DNA of 64,000 nucleotides, taken from the NCBI GenBank assembly GCA_029379385.1, contig CM055611.1:17554062-17618061 (forward strand). The letters are read 5' to 3'. This DNA comes from Quillaja saponaria. Taxonomy: Eukaryota > Streptophyta > Magnoliopsida > Fabales > Quillajaceae. Each line of letters starts with the position of its first letter. Position 1 is the stretch's first letter. This document shows positions 35,043-47,170 of this stretch, in pieces. Position numbers and translations under genes: made by a program. The notes under the pieces are model-generated. The model saw nothing but the letters and a program-made list of their open reading frames with translations, did not search any database and had not been told where the DNA came from.

Positions 35043-35963
35043 ATCATCCATTATATTAAGGGTATGTTTGTATTCAATTGTAATATGGTCAAATCTAATT
35101 ATAGCAGGTAATATGGATATAGAGGGTTTGGTTATAATTTTTTTTTTATATAAATTATAATCTGATTTTTAATATTAAAAAAAAAAAATTCTAACTAATA
35201 CTTCCTTCTTCTTTTGTTCCTGCTTATAATCAAGTTTAACCAAGTAAAAGATAATGATATCTCCATTATTTCCATAAATAACACTCATTCCCTTAACATA
35301 TCACCCAAATGTCACAACTTAACTTCAATATTCATTTTTTATAATTTTATTATGTAATTAAGTAAAAAATTATTTTACTATAGATACAATTTTAATTAGT
35401 AATTTTATAGATTATAAGTAATTTTTATCAAAACCTTTATACAATTATTACATAATTTAAAACTCAAATCATAATTTTTTAAATAATTAATAATCTGATT
35501 ATCACCTATAATCAAATAATTTTAAATAAAAATATACATGCTCTAAATATAAAAGATTTCTAATTAAATTACTGATAATCCTCTTTTGTTTTTAATTAAA
35601 AAACATTTTGGAGAGGGAGGGCCTTGTGCCTCCTGTTCCCAAATCTATGAATTACCTTAATACAATACTCGTTCCAAAACAATTTAAAGTTGTAATCACA
35701 ATCTTACCATTGATACTTGATCATACTTTACATCATGCTAGTTACTACGTTTCATGACACGGTTTTGGGGCAGCTCAATAGCTCATAATGCAGTAGTATT
35801 ATGGGTTAGTTTTCTTTCCAGTTTCCCTCATTTTGGACCTTCAGCGTATAATTTGTTTCACAAAGTATTTACTATTTATAGTAGCAAATAAAGGATGTTA
35901 AAGTGATACAAAATCTATTCAGCCAGAAAGACTAGTGATACAATACAAGCAGTGTCTCACAAT
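35043..35963 (-). other. AT-rich spacer and CLPP3 3' UTR
   Basis: No coding potential on either strand. The part next to 35964 should contain the 3' UTR and poly(A) site of the minus-strand CLPP3 gene; its exact end cannot be read from sequence alone. Confidence 0.5.
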
Positions 35964-38900
35964 TCATACAGCAGCAGGTGTTTCCTTTTCTTGGGCGTCT
36001 GTCTCCCCACTATTTTCCTGACCCCCTTGATAACCATTCTGCAAAGTTCTATGTTCCGAGGGCAAATTTTTCTTGGCCTTCCGGCTTCCTTCAACTTTCC
36101 ACAGATCCCATACCCGAGTTTTAGGAGGGGCGGATGAATCTCCAATTGGCGCAACTAATCCTGGCTTGCCATCATCAACAACTTCATCAATTAACCCATA
36201 TTCCTTAGCTTCCCAGGGATTCAGAAAGTTATCACGGTCAGTGTCCACATCAATCTGCAAAGGGAGGAGTAACAGGAGTCATAAACTGATATTCTATAGT
36301 AAAACATTGTAGCAGGAATGCAGTAATATTTGATGTCTAACCTGCTCTTCAGGCTTCCCCGTAATTCTTGACAATATTTTGTTTATCTTGATCTTGTGGT
36401 ATGCCATTTCTCTTATTCGAATGCCCATTTCAGTTGCCTGCAATCAAAATCAAATCATTTCGTGATTAATAAAAAAATGTTTATGAGCCACTAAGAGAAG
36501 ACCAACCTCATCTGGCGAAGAAGCCAAGTTCCAGATTTAATACATATGCTACCTTTTAGAAAAAGACATTTAATGAAATGAAGGTATCACTTTTCCACCA
36601 ACTACCAAGTTAAAGAAATCTACAGATGCCCACTTTTTGCAGTGAAAATCTTCACAATTAGTTTACAGCTTATCATTTGGTCCCCAACTAAGTGCTTATT
36701 TTATGGTCAAGTATGTCACTTCCGTGTTTCAAAGCAACTGGATCATCAATCTTACTTAAACTTTGGAATGCATTTGGCATATTTCGTACAAAACATTCAG
36801 AAATCCTTGTAGCTTCGCACATTGTAATGTATACTTATAAACTTGTCCTTTCAAAGTTGAGTATTAATAGATAAACTAAGCCTTAAATTATTGTTATTTT
36901 TCAGTGAAACAAATATATGTACTCAGAAATGTATGATGGGCATTTCCATCAGATGTTCGGTAAATCCAACTTCTATGTTTGGAAAAGAAAAAGACAATTG
37001 AGAAAATCTTGAACGAGCTGAGTCAATCAATTCAGTTAAAATAGAAAATCATGATCTTAACATCTCAACATCTATCTTCTTTTTCTTATTTCTTCTTGTC
37101 CAACTAAATGCATCAAATAAAGCAAAGACGTTTCTGTTTTAATTCTATAAAAAAACACTCGGGTAACTTAAACGAACCCCTACCCCACTTCTTAATAAGC
37201 TCCCAAGCACCAAGCTTAACAAGCTAAGCCTTATCAGGATTGGGTTTGTTCATTTATCTAAGATTTAAATTGAACTTTTTTTTCTCCTATGAAAAGTAAA
37301 TCAAACTTGAAATTGTAAACAAGCCAAACAAAACATAGCCCTCTTTGAGTGGTTTGGCTCATGAACTCTGTTACCACCATTGACATGCCCAAGCTAAAAC
37401 CATCTACGCTTATCACCCAAACAACCTATATAGTATATAGCCACTGCAGCCATTCCATATCTCATACAGTAAGTAATTTGACTTGCTTATCCTCCAACTC
37501 CTCACCTCAACCACTGGTCAAAGCCTATTATGAATCAATAACATTAAAACTTCCACTAGTGGAAGCCACTTAAAGGAAAGATAACAAAAGGAGAAGGACA
37601 ATGTCATCATGTACACTAGACAACTTGGGATTGATATCCCACAGAAACTTTTCTAAAACTCAACAATCTCCATGATCAAAGCACTGCAACTCACAATCTG
37701 ACTGTATTAACACCAAGAAGACTTAATTATTCAAATAAACTAACTTAAGAGTTTATTTGCACAAGATATTCCTAGACCTTGAATTATGCATTTCATATTC
37801 TTCCAAATACTGTTGGGACTTTAAAATTGACAATTAAGATCACCTCGATTTACAAATTTTTCTCATGTACTAATGCCAGTATTAGCAGTTTCCTGTGAAT
37901 CACATAGAAGCAAACAAAAAAAATCCCTTCTTCAACATATGATTTTCTTTTTCTCATATATATATATATATATATCAAAGTGAGGAAATATAAACGGAGT
38001 CTTACTTTTCCACCAGCAGTTCCAAGAGGCTGATGGATCATCACTCTTGCATTAGGCATACAAAACCTCTTCCCTTTTGTCCCAGAAGCAAGAATGAATG
38101 CACCCATAGATGCAGCAAGCCCTAGACAAACAGTTGAAACATCTGCCTTGCACAACTTCATTGCATCGTATATTCCCATTCCTGCACACAGCAATTATCA
38201 GAAAGTGCAACCTAATCAGTAGTAGACCTTGATTTCTTTAAAATCAATACACTAGCAAATGCTCTATACTTTAAAGAGTTTCATTAGCTAAATTTTAGCC
38301 AATTGACTAAATAAAGGATCACGCACATGATCCATGTTTTACAAATTACCTCCCCCATCCCCATCATAGCAATACATGTACTTTAAATGAGATAGCACAT
38401 TTACTACATTCATTTGTACAGACTTCCTGAAGGTTATTCATCATCCTTACCAAACAAAACCCTCCTTCCTCAAGAATATGAACTCTGCCTAAAAAATATT
38501 TCAAAACTTAAAACTTCTAATACACACTTTAAATTGTCAAATGTCTCAACAGAAATAGTATCGACACAAGCTTTTGTAAAGAAAGGTGGGACAGATTTGA
38601 TCGGCTGTAATAGTATTCTCCAAGAGGATGTTGGGCATTGACTTGACCATAAAGTACTGTTATTTTTATTTCCACAATTTACTCCAAGCAAAACTGAAGG
38701 GAAAAATGGACTGACCCCTCTCTTACCTTCATACGTAACCTAAATCTAGATCTTGTGATCATATGATCCTTGAATTTTATATGTTCCTTGTGCATTATAT
38801 AAAACGACACAAACAAGAATCAGAATAGACATCTAACCAAGTCAATCTTGAATTTCAGGCTTCTAGGGAACTAAGAAAGGCTGTTCATAGCCTTATTAAT

Positions 38901-39848
38901 GGTGGCCTGGTGTTAGTATAGCTTAATCAAGCTTGAAATTTAAGTTTAGGAACAAAAGGAGGCTTATTTAGTCCATGGATAAGGTTCATAGTTTTTACTA
39001 ACATGTTAGTTTACTTAACAACTTTGATATTGTATCTAGAAACAAACAAATTGGAGTGTTATGATAGAGCAGAGATTATTGCACACTGAATATGACTTTA
39101 TTGACATACCCGCAGTAACAGAGCCACCAGGTGAATTTATAAACAGTTTAATGTCTTTCTTTGGGTCTTCAGCATCCAGAAATAAAAGTTGGCTGATGAT
39201 AAAATCTGCAGTCATATCATCCACCTGCCATATGGGAAAAAAAAAATCAACAATTATAACGGATAAACATTTTGGGGCTGATTGTCACATGCAAATCTTG
39301 AATAAAGGGGTAACAGATAAATTAGAACCATCCAATATTCCAAACAAATATGGAACATTCTCAACAATACATAACCAAAGCTAGAACTCAAACCTAATAA
39401 CCATCATAGAAAATGTGTGAAAGTGGGTTTGATATATATATATATTCAAATGAGAAACAAACACTAAAAACCCAATATTCAAACACCAGAATTTATACTT
39501 ATAAATACATGAACGTCGCGAGAAGAACCAAACCTGAGAACCCAAGAAGACAATTCTTTGACGGAGAAGCATATTAGTTGTATCGAGCTCTTCGAATCTG
39601 GGCAACCGTGGGGCTGAAGTTGCAGAGTAATTTTCAGAAACACCCCAATTGCTCGATAAAGTCTGCCTCGTAAACGAGGTATTAACGGCGCTAACTACAC
39701 CTACGGGTTTTCTTCTTCCTCTACCATTACAACTTCTGCTACCGCTGAAACCAGTATTCCTGGTAATTAAAATTGGTGACTGTGTGTATACAACGCCCTT
39801 GTTGAAGCTCACGGGTCTCGCCGGAGAGACTAGATGGGTCAAACTCAT
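35964..39848 (-). CDS. CLPP3: Plastid ATP-dependent Clp protease proteolytic subunit 3
   Basis: Five exons on the minus strand: 39848-39534, 39224-39110, 38181-38006, 36437-36342, 36254-35964, all with GT donors and AG acceptors and a consistent frame (993 nt, 330 aa plus stop). Residues 1 to about 75 are Ser/Thr/Arg-rich and fit a chloroplast transit peptide. The ClpP fold begins near [20 protein letters not shown]. The catalytic triad is visible: Ser168 (GLAASMGAF), His193 (MIHQPLG) and Asp238 (DVDTDRDNF). The C-terminal WDLWKVEG and the long tail after it are typical of plant ClpP3, which is why I choose P3 over P4, P5 or P6. ClpP3 is a nuclear-encoded part of the P-ring of the stromal Clp core and is needed for plastid protein turnover. 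The gene looks intact. Introns are 309, 928, 1568 and 87 bp; the third contains a TA microsatellite (about 37959-37976). Confidence 0.95.
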
Positions 39849-40269
39849 CTCCGTCCTCTCTCCCTGTATTTGCGTCGCAGAGGGGGAAGGTTAAGCTGAT
39901 TTGATAATTGCTCTTTGCTCTGTTCACTGTTTTTGCTCGAAAGGTTGTCGAAATTACTGAAAAGACTGTTGTCGTTTCAATGAAGGGCATATGTGTATGT
40001 GGCAATTCAGTCTTTCTAGCTTGTATAAACGACCCTCTTAGACGGCTTTTAAGCGTGTCGTTTGCTTGTTTGTGATCACTACTCAAAATTCCTTGTCGAA
40101 TATCACTTTAGCCCCCTTTAGTTTACATAACTTTTACTTTCACTTATTTCTGTACTATCAGTTTATCCATTCGAGATTATTATTATTACCGGTTAATGTA
40201 TTATTTAGTTGAAACATATACTTATAAAAGAATTCAAAATTTATAAAAATAAAATAAAATTAACAAATT
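39849..40269 (-). promoter_or_regulatory. CLPP3 5' UTR and promoter region
   Basis: The first 250 bp upstream of the CLPP3 start are distinctly less AT-rich than what follows, as expected for 5' UTR and core promoter. I see no convincing TATA box, common for plastid housekeeping genes. Confidence 0.4.
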
Positions 40270-40905
40270 AACATTTATAGTTCCTACAATATCATATTTT
40301 TATCAATTTTTTCTTAATATATATTTTCGACCAATTTTATCCCAAAATTTTCAAAACACAATTTTTTCTTAAATCTAATACTAGTAATATTTTGGATTAA
40401 AAATATTGACATGAAAAAAATATTTTATCTGATGACACATTCCTGATGAGTTGGTTAAAAAAATAAAATAAAAATATTGTCCCCAAAGTATCAATTTTGT
40501 TATAATTTCGTTCTAAAATTGTCATTTTTTTTGGGTTTAATTTGGCCCTAAAATTATTTTGTACTCTTACTCTCCCTTACTCGTTTCTCTCTCAAATAAA
40601 TCTAAAAGAATCATCAATTTTTTTTAATGTTTAATTATCAAAATCTTAATTTCATAATTTTTAGTAAGAGACGGTAGAAATAAGAGTTAAAAAAATAATT
40701 CACCTCATCATACATATGACAAAAATATATATAATTTGCAGTCATGTCAATAATTTTTATCCAAAATAGTATTGATATTGGATTAATAAAACACGCTACA
40801 ATATTTTAAAACTTTCAAAATAAAATTATTCAAAAAATATATTTTAAAATAAAATTGATAAAAAGTGAGATACTTCGAAGGATATCCATAAATTTTGGTA
40901 TTTCT
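40270..40905. mobile_element. Fold-back element (long imperfect inverted repeats)
   Basis: The left arm (about 40272-40370) and the reverse complement of the right arm (about 40800-40900) align over about 90 bp at roughly two-thirds identity, with TTTTTATCAATTTT near the outer part and AAAATTTTCAAAA or TTGAAAGTTTTAAAA near the inner part. No coding sequence. It looks like a MITE or MULE-type fold-back element in the distal CLPP3 promoter. Confidence 0.45.
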
Positions 40906-43900
40906 TTTTTTGAAATAGCAATACACATAAATGTAATTTTTTATTTTTTAGTTTTTATTTTTTTGGTTGAAAATGGATATTTGTGCAGTAATCGATAATG
41001 ATATATTTGCCCCTGAATTCTTTTGTTGAGCCAAGCTCGCTCTCACTTTTTCTCAGACCCTGCTTCAATTTCAGCGGAAATTCCCATCAATTGAGTGCTT
41101 GGTAAAAACCCAATACAATCCTGATCGAGCTCAATCACCCGTCTGCTTGTCGATTCAACATTGGCACTGCTCATTTTGGAGGTACCCAGTTGCATAAAGC
41201 GTTTCATTTTTGCTATAACTTTTGAATTCGTATGGATTACAGACGAGCGAGAGTTTAGATATGAGACTATGATTTGAGACCACGATGTGCGTCTCTAATT
41301 GTTCAAAGTAAATATATGTATAAATTATAGAAAATAATATTTCTTAAAGAAAGTATATTTCATTGATTTAAGTTGATATAACAACAAAATTAAATGAAAT
41401 AATAAATGAAAAAAAAAAATAAAATGGTTCTGTCATTCTAGGACATGTGACCGAGAAGCCTCCCTCGGACGCTCTTCTTAAGACTTCTTAAGAAATGTGA
41501 AAGCGACCCAAAAGGGCTCAACCAGAAGGCCCACATGTCCTGTGTTATGGGCACCCAAACCAACCTTTTACTTATATTTATGTTAGTGTCAATATTATAC
41601 TTATTATATTGGGGTAATTATTTCATAATGATATAAATTCCTATGCTTCCCTAGGACTTTGTTTTGTTTACTGGGAAAATTTTCATACAATTCATGCAAT
41701 TGAGTTTTTCTTTTTGGTAATTACCATTAAGGAGTTGATAAAGAAACTAACATAAACAGAATGGTCTATTATCCATAATGGAACGGAAAGTGCCAATCTT
41801 TCTGTATTGTATGGCTGGATTTTGAGTGCAGGACTGACCTATTATAACATTGAAACGTAACATCATCAATTTTCAGTTTAACTTTGAGAGATAATATTCC
41901 TCAAAATTTAGTTTTTACCCCAAGTTGCTTCTGTGGTGCTTGCGAGTTATGAAACTATCCTTATATTTTCAAGTTTGAAAAAGCTAATCACTCCAATTGT
42001 AACACAATCTGTGATTATGTAGGATTGGCGTGTGTTGAATCCACATGTAAGAAATGTCTAACTTTGTTAAGGCTGCATTAACATGATTTTGGTTGAGCTA
42101 ATGAAAAAGAGTACTTTTATGCGGCAATGACTTTTCTATATGACAGAGACAGTAAGTCCTCAATTTTCTGTAGTTTAAGTATTTGTTCCTGAGTCCTGAC
42201 ATGTAATCTACAAATTCTGTCCTTGGTTTATGATCTGGGACAACATTTTCAAAGTTGATCTATACTGGTGAATAATCTGAAGTAATGTTGCTTGATGTGG
42301 TTCAACCTAAGCCTTGTAGGAATCTGAGTGTGATGAAGATTAGCAAGTTCAATCACCCAATAATAGAATTCAAGCTGAAATGGCAGCTGTGTTTCAGATA
42401 CTATCAAAATGATTGTTCACAGAAGACGGCAATGCCACCATTGAAGTACCAATTTAGAGAAAGAGTACGTGGAGTCTATGAAATTCCTTCATGGTTGAAT
42501 CCTGTTCCTCTCTGATTCAATCACAAATCAATTTATACATGAGCAAAGGAGGACCCAACCTGAATTATATGCAAATCATTTTAAAGGTAAAAATACTAGT
42601 CACGAAGTTTATTATTCTTGTAGATTTCCAAGATGTATCAAATATGCACTGAGGGTGTAGTGGTCCCTTGTGAATGAAGTGGACTTGGCTCTATTTGACT
42701 GCTAGCATTATTGATTATACTGTTCCTGATACTGAATTCAAAAACAAAATATAAAATAAAAATTGGAGTGCATGTTTCAATATGAAGGCATGGCAGAAAA
42801 ACTTTTACCATGTGGTGGTAGAGAGTTAGTGGTAGTCAATGAATGCCAACCACTTGTTTGTACGTCAGGTGTGTAAATAAATAACTCTGCCTGGAGGCAA
42901 TCTAGGGACTATTCATACGTGCATTTAATTAAATACATTTCCTGAGAAGTTGTTTTTTTATATGATGCTCTCAATGAAAATCATAGACTATCTGAAATTG
43001 ATTGTACATTTGTCGAAAAACTGTTTAGCAAAGTGCAATTTTTTTTCCTTTATTTTTGAATTTTTTTTGTCTTACAAAAATAAAGGCACAAATCAGGATA
43101 TTTTTCAAAAACTATTCCTTTTTGACAGTAATGTTTCAAAAATTGGAAGTACATGTTGTGAATTAGAAATAAATTAGTCAAAATGTGCATGGTCTAATTA
43201 TTAAATTAAAATAAACCTTATATTACTTATAATAAATTATAATTATCTCGAATTTAACATACTAAAAAAAAAAAAGGAAATTATTTCAACTTTTACAAGT
43301 TGCAAACTTGCAATTGTCCTTTGATGCAATACACGAAGCTAAAAGGCAAACAAAAGGGATTTTAAGTTCTAACTTTTGAAGTTGTCAAGTCATTTCATGC
43401 TCTTGGTATGTAAAAGGTGAAACCCATTAAAAGATACATGGAAAGGTTTGTCTTTAGCTTTTTCTAATGGATGACAATGACAATTATGTACTTATTGTAT
43501 GGCCCTTCCAAAGATAAGGCTGTATCATTCTTTGGCCTCCACTTGCTGACAAATATATAAGCAAATAATGTATGAATCTCCATATTTCTCTCCCATTTGG
43601 TGCTTGTTGTTTATAAGAACAACTGTAGCATTTTCTTTTTTGTAAAATGGGTAAATCCAGACTCAATGAATTAATTTTTTGATAGGCTTGACTGTCAATG
43701 TGAATTACGATTACGTTAATTATTAATTGACGACTTATACTACAGCTTGTATCTTCATTATAATGTAATTAATTTTAATTAATATGATCATGCATGTTAA
43801 TTGTCAGTAACCATTTAAGAATTTTTTTTTTTTTTTAGGAAACAAACTAAAGAAGTAAAGGAAATAAGAAGAGAAATAGAAATAAAAATTATAACATTCC

Positions 43901-45048
43901 CTTCTCTTATTTGAAAAGGAAAGAAAATAAAATTATTGGAAATAGAGACAAGTTTGTAATAATAACCAAAAAAAAAATATCTTATTTTCTTTTCACTTGT
44001 GGAGGGATTGATTTTCATGCTGACATTATCAAAAAATTTCTCTTCAATCTTTTATTTTCCTTTTGGGTTTAAAATAAATAAAAAATTCCTTCTCATATTA
44101 CTTTTTTTTTTCTCTCAAATTTTACATGTTCTAAATAAAGCATGTACACTATTTCCAAAGCTTTCTAAACCAAAGGCAAAAAGATAATAGACTGGTGGTA
44201 TACCAATGATTTATAAAAATTAAACCTAATAAAAACATTGCAAGTTTTCCATAAATAAAATTATCTTCCATATGGAAGAGTTTTTCTTCTCAAATGCAGA
44301 GACATTGGGTGGTGGGACAAGAACAATAAATTACACAACATATTGCCTTTGAATTTTGTCAATATTATGACGTCTTACTCCTAGGGAAGCAGACGAGAGA
44401 GCAAGAGTAAAAAGAAACAAAACAGAAGTTGCTCTTGGTTTGCAACTCTTGGATACCATTCCCACAAATAAAATCACTGGCCATTCTGTCATCCCCTCTT
44501 GATCATATCCTGGGTTTCTGAACTGTTATCTTGTCCAAAGGGACCTAAAATAAAAGGATGGAAAAGTTTTTCTTGTTATATCAAAAAAATTAGTTACTAT
44601 TTTTAAAAATATAATTCATGATTCAATTAAAATCAACAATTAATAAATTTACAAAGTCACTTAAAAAAAACTTACAAGTAATTATATATTTCGAATATGA
44701 TTGAGCTATACTCACATCCATGATACGAGGATATCAGTAAAAATAAAAAGACAGAAAAAATTAACCTCATATTATCAAAGAAAACAATTGCATTCACTAA
44801 TATGTTCTATTTTGAGAAACTTGCGTCACTACAACTAGTAACTATTTTGAGAGAAAAAGTAAATCCTTAAAAACTAAAATAGTAAATTGCTTGAATAAAA
44901 TATTAGGCCATCAGAATTCAGAAGAGGGTCCAACTACAAAATTGGGATATTTTTTCTTTTTCCCTAAATTAAACATTAGAAATAATAAATAGCATGAATA
45001 TCCCTAAATCTCCCCCTTTGCCTTTTACTCCTTAATCCATACATGAAT
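40906..45048. other. Gene-poor interval between CLPP3 and PLATZ
   Basis: Mostly AT-rich. About 40990-41190 is a CT-rich stretch (GCTCGCTCTCACTTTTTCTC) that looks like a 5' UTR or first exon on the plus strand. A less AT-rich patch at 41441-41560 may be repeat-derived. A 76-aa open frame lies at 42285-42515 (see its own entry). From 42,540 to 45,048 I see only A/T tracts and scattered short frames without family resemblance. Confidence 0.4.
42285..42515 (+). other. Unrecognised 76-codon open frame
   Basis: The frame begins at an alternative codon (TTG); the first ATG, at 42333, would give about 60 residues. It contains FNHPIIEFKLKWQLCF and RERVRGVYEIPSWLNPVPL and ends in TGA. Its composition is more coding-like than its surroundings, and it lies 1.1 kb after a 5'-UTR-like stretch. 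It could be the last exon of a decayed or non-coding transcript. No family recognised. Confidence 0.25.
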
Positions 45049-46559
45049 TCAATATAGTGGAGCCCGCTGAGGTGTCCCTTTTCTACGGTTCATCAGACTC
45101 GTTGAAATTTCGGATACCGGCGAATAGGCCGGCCGACAAGGTGGTCTATACGTCGACGTATTACTTCTCTTCTTTCTCACAAATTCTGTTGTAGCAGTAC
45201 ACACAAGCGTCCTGCAATCAATTCCACTATATCCACCAGACCCAGACGATGTTCGGGCCGAACCGACCGGCTCAAGAACCGAATCAGGGGTCATTAAACC
45301 TGTCGTCCAGACCTGGCTCCGATAAGGTCAAGTACTTACATTCGAAGAGAAACCCTGCAAGCCCACCTCTGGTCCTAAGGAGGTAATCAATCTGTGTAAG
45401 GAAACAAAGTAAATTACAGTGAGAACCTATAAAATTAATGCAATGGAAGAGACCCAGATGACAAAAAGTGTAAATTTGAAATGGGTGTATTAGAAAATAG
45501 AAATAACCACAAATGAGAGAGACCCAGATGAGAAAATGTTAGAATATTAAAATGGGGTTGGGTTTCAGGCATGACCTTGCATGAGAGAGAGCAGAATTGG
45601 TATGGGTCTTGCAGACTTCTGTCGCAGGTGCTGCAAAAATTACCAGAGCCTCTAAAGTTCCTTGTCTGTGGCCTTTGGTTTAAAAATACTACTTTTGCAC
45701 TATTGGTTGTGTATGACTGTAGACAGAGAAATGAAACTCAATTAAGAACATCATAAAGAAGAAAATAGAGTAGCAAAATGAAATTCAAATAAGCAGTGTC
45801 CTCAATTCTTTCACTTGCTTCTTCCTTCCCAGCCGAATGATTTTTAGTCTCAGCATGCAGAAAAATGACATAAAAAGTGGGCAAATTTTACACTCTTTTC
45901 AATTTAACTTCAAGTTGAAAAAACCCACCAAAGAGAAAGCCAAATTAGAAAGAAGAAGGCATATAAAAGATAAATTTTATACAGGTTACCTAGCTCTTCT
46001 AATCAAACATTTTGATTTTATGTTTCTTTTTGCTCAAATTTTCTTACTTGTGATGCTCAATTTTGCTCATATGTAATTTTCTGTCTAAGAATTCACTTAC
46101 TTGAACAAAAGCACAGTCGATCAACTTCACAGCATCATCCAACCTTATAACATCATTATACACATATCTTCTAATCTGAAAAACCAAAACATAAAATACT
46201 AAAATTGGACTCAAAATTGAAAGATCTTAAATGATGAATTTTAGAAAGCAGAACCTGCAAGAGTCTGTGAGAACGATGAGGTGACAAGCAGTGAGTGCAG
46301 AGACTGACGCAGCAATCCAAGCAACATATGTTCTTTTCATTCTTCTTAAACTCTTCATGAATTATGCAAGCATTGTAGAATTTCTCTGTAAGAAGCACTT
46401 CGAGCCAACGAGGTAGATGTGATTGTGCAGAAACCAACTAACACAAACAACAATTGAAAAGAAAAATAGGGATTTTGAATTCAATTAAACTTCAATTAGA
46501 AAATAGACAAATTAATTGCAAGCAAAAGTTGCAGAATTCATAAGAAAAATACCCACCAT
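45049..46559 (-). CDS. PLATZ zinc-dependent DNA-binding factor, last exon shifted
   Basis: Minus-strand exons: 46559-46557 (ATG only, donor GTGGGT), 46437-46255, 46175-46101, 45716-45576, and 45391-45049. The protein shows both PLATZ zinc motifs: C25-x2-H28-x11-C40-x2-C43-x4-C48-x2-C51-x3-H55-x2-H58, and C115-x2-C118-x10-C129-x3-C133. In between are RRYVYNDVIRLDDAVKLIDC and NSAKVVFLNQRPQ. PLATZ proteins bind A/T-rich DNA and mostly repress transcription. In the last exon the frame runs GLAGFLFECKYL, LSEPGLDD, then hits TGA at 45284-45286 (169 aa). One base earlier in phase the sequence continues MTPDSVLEPVGSARTSSGSG to the family's Arg/Lys-rich tail MNRRKGTPQRAPLY and a stop at 45049 (247 aa). 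A single extra base near 45301 explains this; a 40-nt GT-AG segment there would also restore the frame. The position of the split after the ATG is inferred. Confidence 0.8.
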
Positions 46560-47170
46560 GATTCTTTTCTTTTCCCTTCTGTAATTTGAATTTTGAAGTG
46601 ATTGTCTGTGTCAGTATGTCTGAAGAAAAAGATGGTCAGTGTTTTGGAGTTGCCACGATCAAAGAGAGAGAAAAGAATTGGAGTTTTAGAGAGAGAAAGA
46701 GAGAGGAGTAAAGGGAAACGGCGCCTGGCAGCTGCTGATAACAAGTCTTACTGTTACCAATGAATAAAAGAAGGGGATGGGAGGTGGGAGAGCGTAAGCC
46801 AAAATTAAAGAGATTGTGTCGTACACGAAATACTTAATTGTTTGGTTTTGCTACTGTACAATTTATGGAGCACCTCTTCTCTCCAAGAAGACACTGGGTC
46901 TTGAATCAATAATAAAATAATAAGGGAAACTTGAACAAAAAAAATCAAAACTTTCCCTTTTCCATTGCTATTTACTAAGAGCCCAGGTCCCAAAAACCCT
47001 AAAAACCCTAACCAAATGGTTCTTTATGAATGGTTGGGTTTGATGGCTCTCTCTCTCCAGTCTACTCACGCACACAAACACTGTGCTAAGTGCTAAATGA
47101 CAAGACAAGATACAGCGACTTTTCTCAGTTCTCGGTAGAAAACGGTAGAAAAAGATGGCAAGTGGGAATA
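46560..47170 (-). promoter_or_regulatory. PLATZ 5' UTR and promoter with telo-box
   Basis: The CT-rich sequence (minus strand) just upstream of the ATG fits a 5' UTR. At 46992-47011 the plus strand has AAAAACCCTAAAAACCCTAA, two overlapping telo-box motifs (AAACCCTAA type), a known promoter element of growth-related plant genes. The open frame 46538-46744 begins at a non-ATG codon and is not a credible upstream ORF. Confidence 0.5.

Noticed and set aside
39061..39384. Plus-strand frame opposite CLPP3 exon 2
   Set aside because: Antisense shadow of a well-supported exon.
46538..46744. Minus-strand frame in the PLATZ 5' UTR
   Set aside because: It starts at a non-ATG codon and consists of CT-rich leader sequence.
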